Source of the DNA: an uncultured Sphingomonas sp.
GTDB lineage: Bacteria; Pseudomonadota; Alphaproteobacteria; Sphingomonadales; Sphingomonadaceae
Assembly (NCBI GenBank): GCA_946482655.1
Contig: CAMLSA010000091.1
Location: 1 to 13,412, forward strand
Length of the DNA: 13,412 nucleotides
Reading direction: 5' to 3'
Shown one piece after another: positions 12,872 to 13,412 of this stretch; the stretch's first letter is position 1; every line of letters begins with the position of its first letter. A model generated the notes under the pieces. The model searched no databases. It was not told the origin of the DNA and saw nothing but the letters and a program-made list of their open reading frames with translations. Position numbers and translations under genes: made by a program.

Positions 12872-13412
12872 CAGGCGGCGCTTTCCTGACCCTCGGGCCG
12901 GCGCGCCGCCTGGCCGGCGGGCTTGCGCCTACGGACCTCGCGCCGAGCCGGCGCGGGCCAGCTGCGGCCGGTGTTCGGGTCATACATGGTGGTTTCCCGG
13001 AAGACCGGCGCGGACGGACCGCTATTCCGGACAAGGCGATAGGTCGCACGGCCGCCGGCTTTGCCCTGGCCGAAATCCTCGACCCGGACATGGCCCGATC
13101 GGGCGAGCTGGCGGATATAGTCCGCGGCGGTGGTCGGAGCCGTCCTGGCCCTGGCGGCGATCGCCTGGCAGTCGAACAGGTCCGCCGACCGGATGGCCGA
13201 CCAGATGCGCTGGCGAGCGGATTCCGCCTTCGTCATCAACGTCGGGCGCTGGTTCGGATCGTGGATGCCGCTGCCGCGCCCATAGGGAGCCCTGGGCCCC
13301 GTATTGCGGGCGAGGCGGAATGCCGCCGGCTCGCCGATGGCCGGATCTCCGTCCGAGGTCACGGAGACATGCTCGCTGAAGACGAGCTGCTCCACGTAGC
13401 GCGCAACGACAT
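12871..13412 (-). CDS. Duplicated winged-helix DNA-binding protein, 5' end cut by window
   Basis: The frame is open to the right edge, so the true start lies outside; a GTG at 13395 is only the first internal candidate. The visible protein holds two copies of the same unit: the end of a winged-helix domain followed by RLxRNxGPxAP and a DPN tail. The second copy is complete: an N-terminal segment starting MTKAESARQRIW (ATG at 13236, no clear Shine-Dalgarno), a helix-turn-helix-like region, the wing, then YDPN. The first copy lacks its N-terminal half here. From memory, single-copy relatives with an L-V-R-x-x-G-P-x-A-P segment and a YDPN tail occur in the early regions of Mu-like phages; their function is unknown to me, but DNA binding is likely. 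The C-terminus is Arg/Lys-rich. It ends in a TGATG overlap with the next gene, so the two are probably cotranslated. An alternative is two proteins with an internal start at 13236. Confidence 0.75.
   Translation of the reverse strand, partial: VVARYVEQLVFSEHVSVTSDGDPAIGEPAAFRLARNTGPRAPYGRGSGIHDPNQRPTLMTKAESARQRIWSAIRSADLFDCQAIAARARTAPTTAADYIRQLARSGHVRVEDFGQGKAGGRATYRLVRNSGPSAPVFRETTMYDPNTGRSWPAPARREVRRRKPAGQAARRPEGQESAA
12973..13119 (-). repeat. Repeat unit B of the duplicated winged-helix protein
   Basis: This encodes 49 residues from YIRQL to YDPN, the second copy of the unit at 13252-13398. It is preceded by a full N-terminal winged-helix half that, for copy A, must lie beyond the window edge. 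Confidence 0.7.
13252..13398 (-). repeat. Repeat unit A of the duplicated winged-helix protein
   Basis: This encodes 49 residues from Y (VEQL...) to HDPN. Aligned without gaps to unit B (12973-13119, also 49 codons), I count 22 identical residues, including QL, HV, RL, RN, GP, AP and DPN. Confidence 0.7.

Noticed and set aside
1..13412. tRNA genes, CRISPR arrays, insertion sequences, attachment sites
   Set aside because: I saw no cloverleaf-like sequence, regularly spaced direct repeats, transposase frame or terminal repeats in the window.

Overview
The window is part of a transposable (Mu-like) siphophage or prophage. The DNA is GC-rich (about two-thirds by eye) and rich in CGATCG-type words. 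The codon use and protein families fit a phage of an alphaproteobacterium, perhaps a sphingomonad; the host is an inference, because no host gene is present. All genes I accept lie on the minus strand, so transcription runs from the right edge (13412) to the left edge (1). Most neighbours overlap by 1-8 bases (ATGA, TGATG or GTGA junctions) or abut, and many starts have a clear Shine-Dalgarno, which suggests long translationally coupled operons. Both ends are cut: the gene at the right edge lacks its 5' end, and a gene begins at base 14 and leaves the window on the left. The transposase genes (Mu A/B equivalents) would be expected to the right of this window.

Early region (about 13412 to 9517): a duplicated winged-helix protein, a MuB-N-terminus-like HTH protein with four spaced cysteines, a small membrane protein, a Mu Gam-like DNA-end-binding protein, an unknown 95-aa protein, two tiny Cys-rich proteins, a free-standing DnaA domain IV-like DNA-binding protein, another membrane peptide, an unknown 125-aa protein, and a GemA (Mu gp16) protein with an internal repeat. 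A Mor-family activator (9036-9515) ends this block. It is followed by the only sizeable gap between genes (90 bp), which has a GC-rich palindrome upstream of a -10-like GATAAT: a plausible Mor-dependent promoter for everything to its left.

Middle/late region (8945 to 1): a YkuD-type L,D-transpeptidase where Mu carries its endolysin; a DUF2730-like membrane/coiled-coil protein; a Mu gp26-like protein; the gp27-like small terminase; a phage DNA methyltransferase and two unknown small proteins inserted between the terminase subunits; the large terminase (gp28-like); the portal (gp29/DUF935-like); five small proteins, two of them zinc-finger-like; and the Mu F-like head morphogenesis protein.

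The most interesting feature is that two structural proteins carry extra enzyme-like domains. The portal contains an inserted 2H phosphoesterase domain with both HxT/HxS motifs and the look of the anti-CBASS nuclease Acb1, placed between the main DUF935 portal body and its usual C-terminal tail. The F-like protein ends in a PBECR-type (barnase/EndoU/colicin/RelE-like) nuclease domain. With the methyltransferase and the L,D-transpeptidase, this looks like a phage with several built-in counter-defence or host-attack functions on its packaging and head genes.
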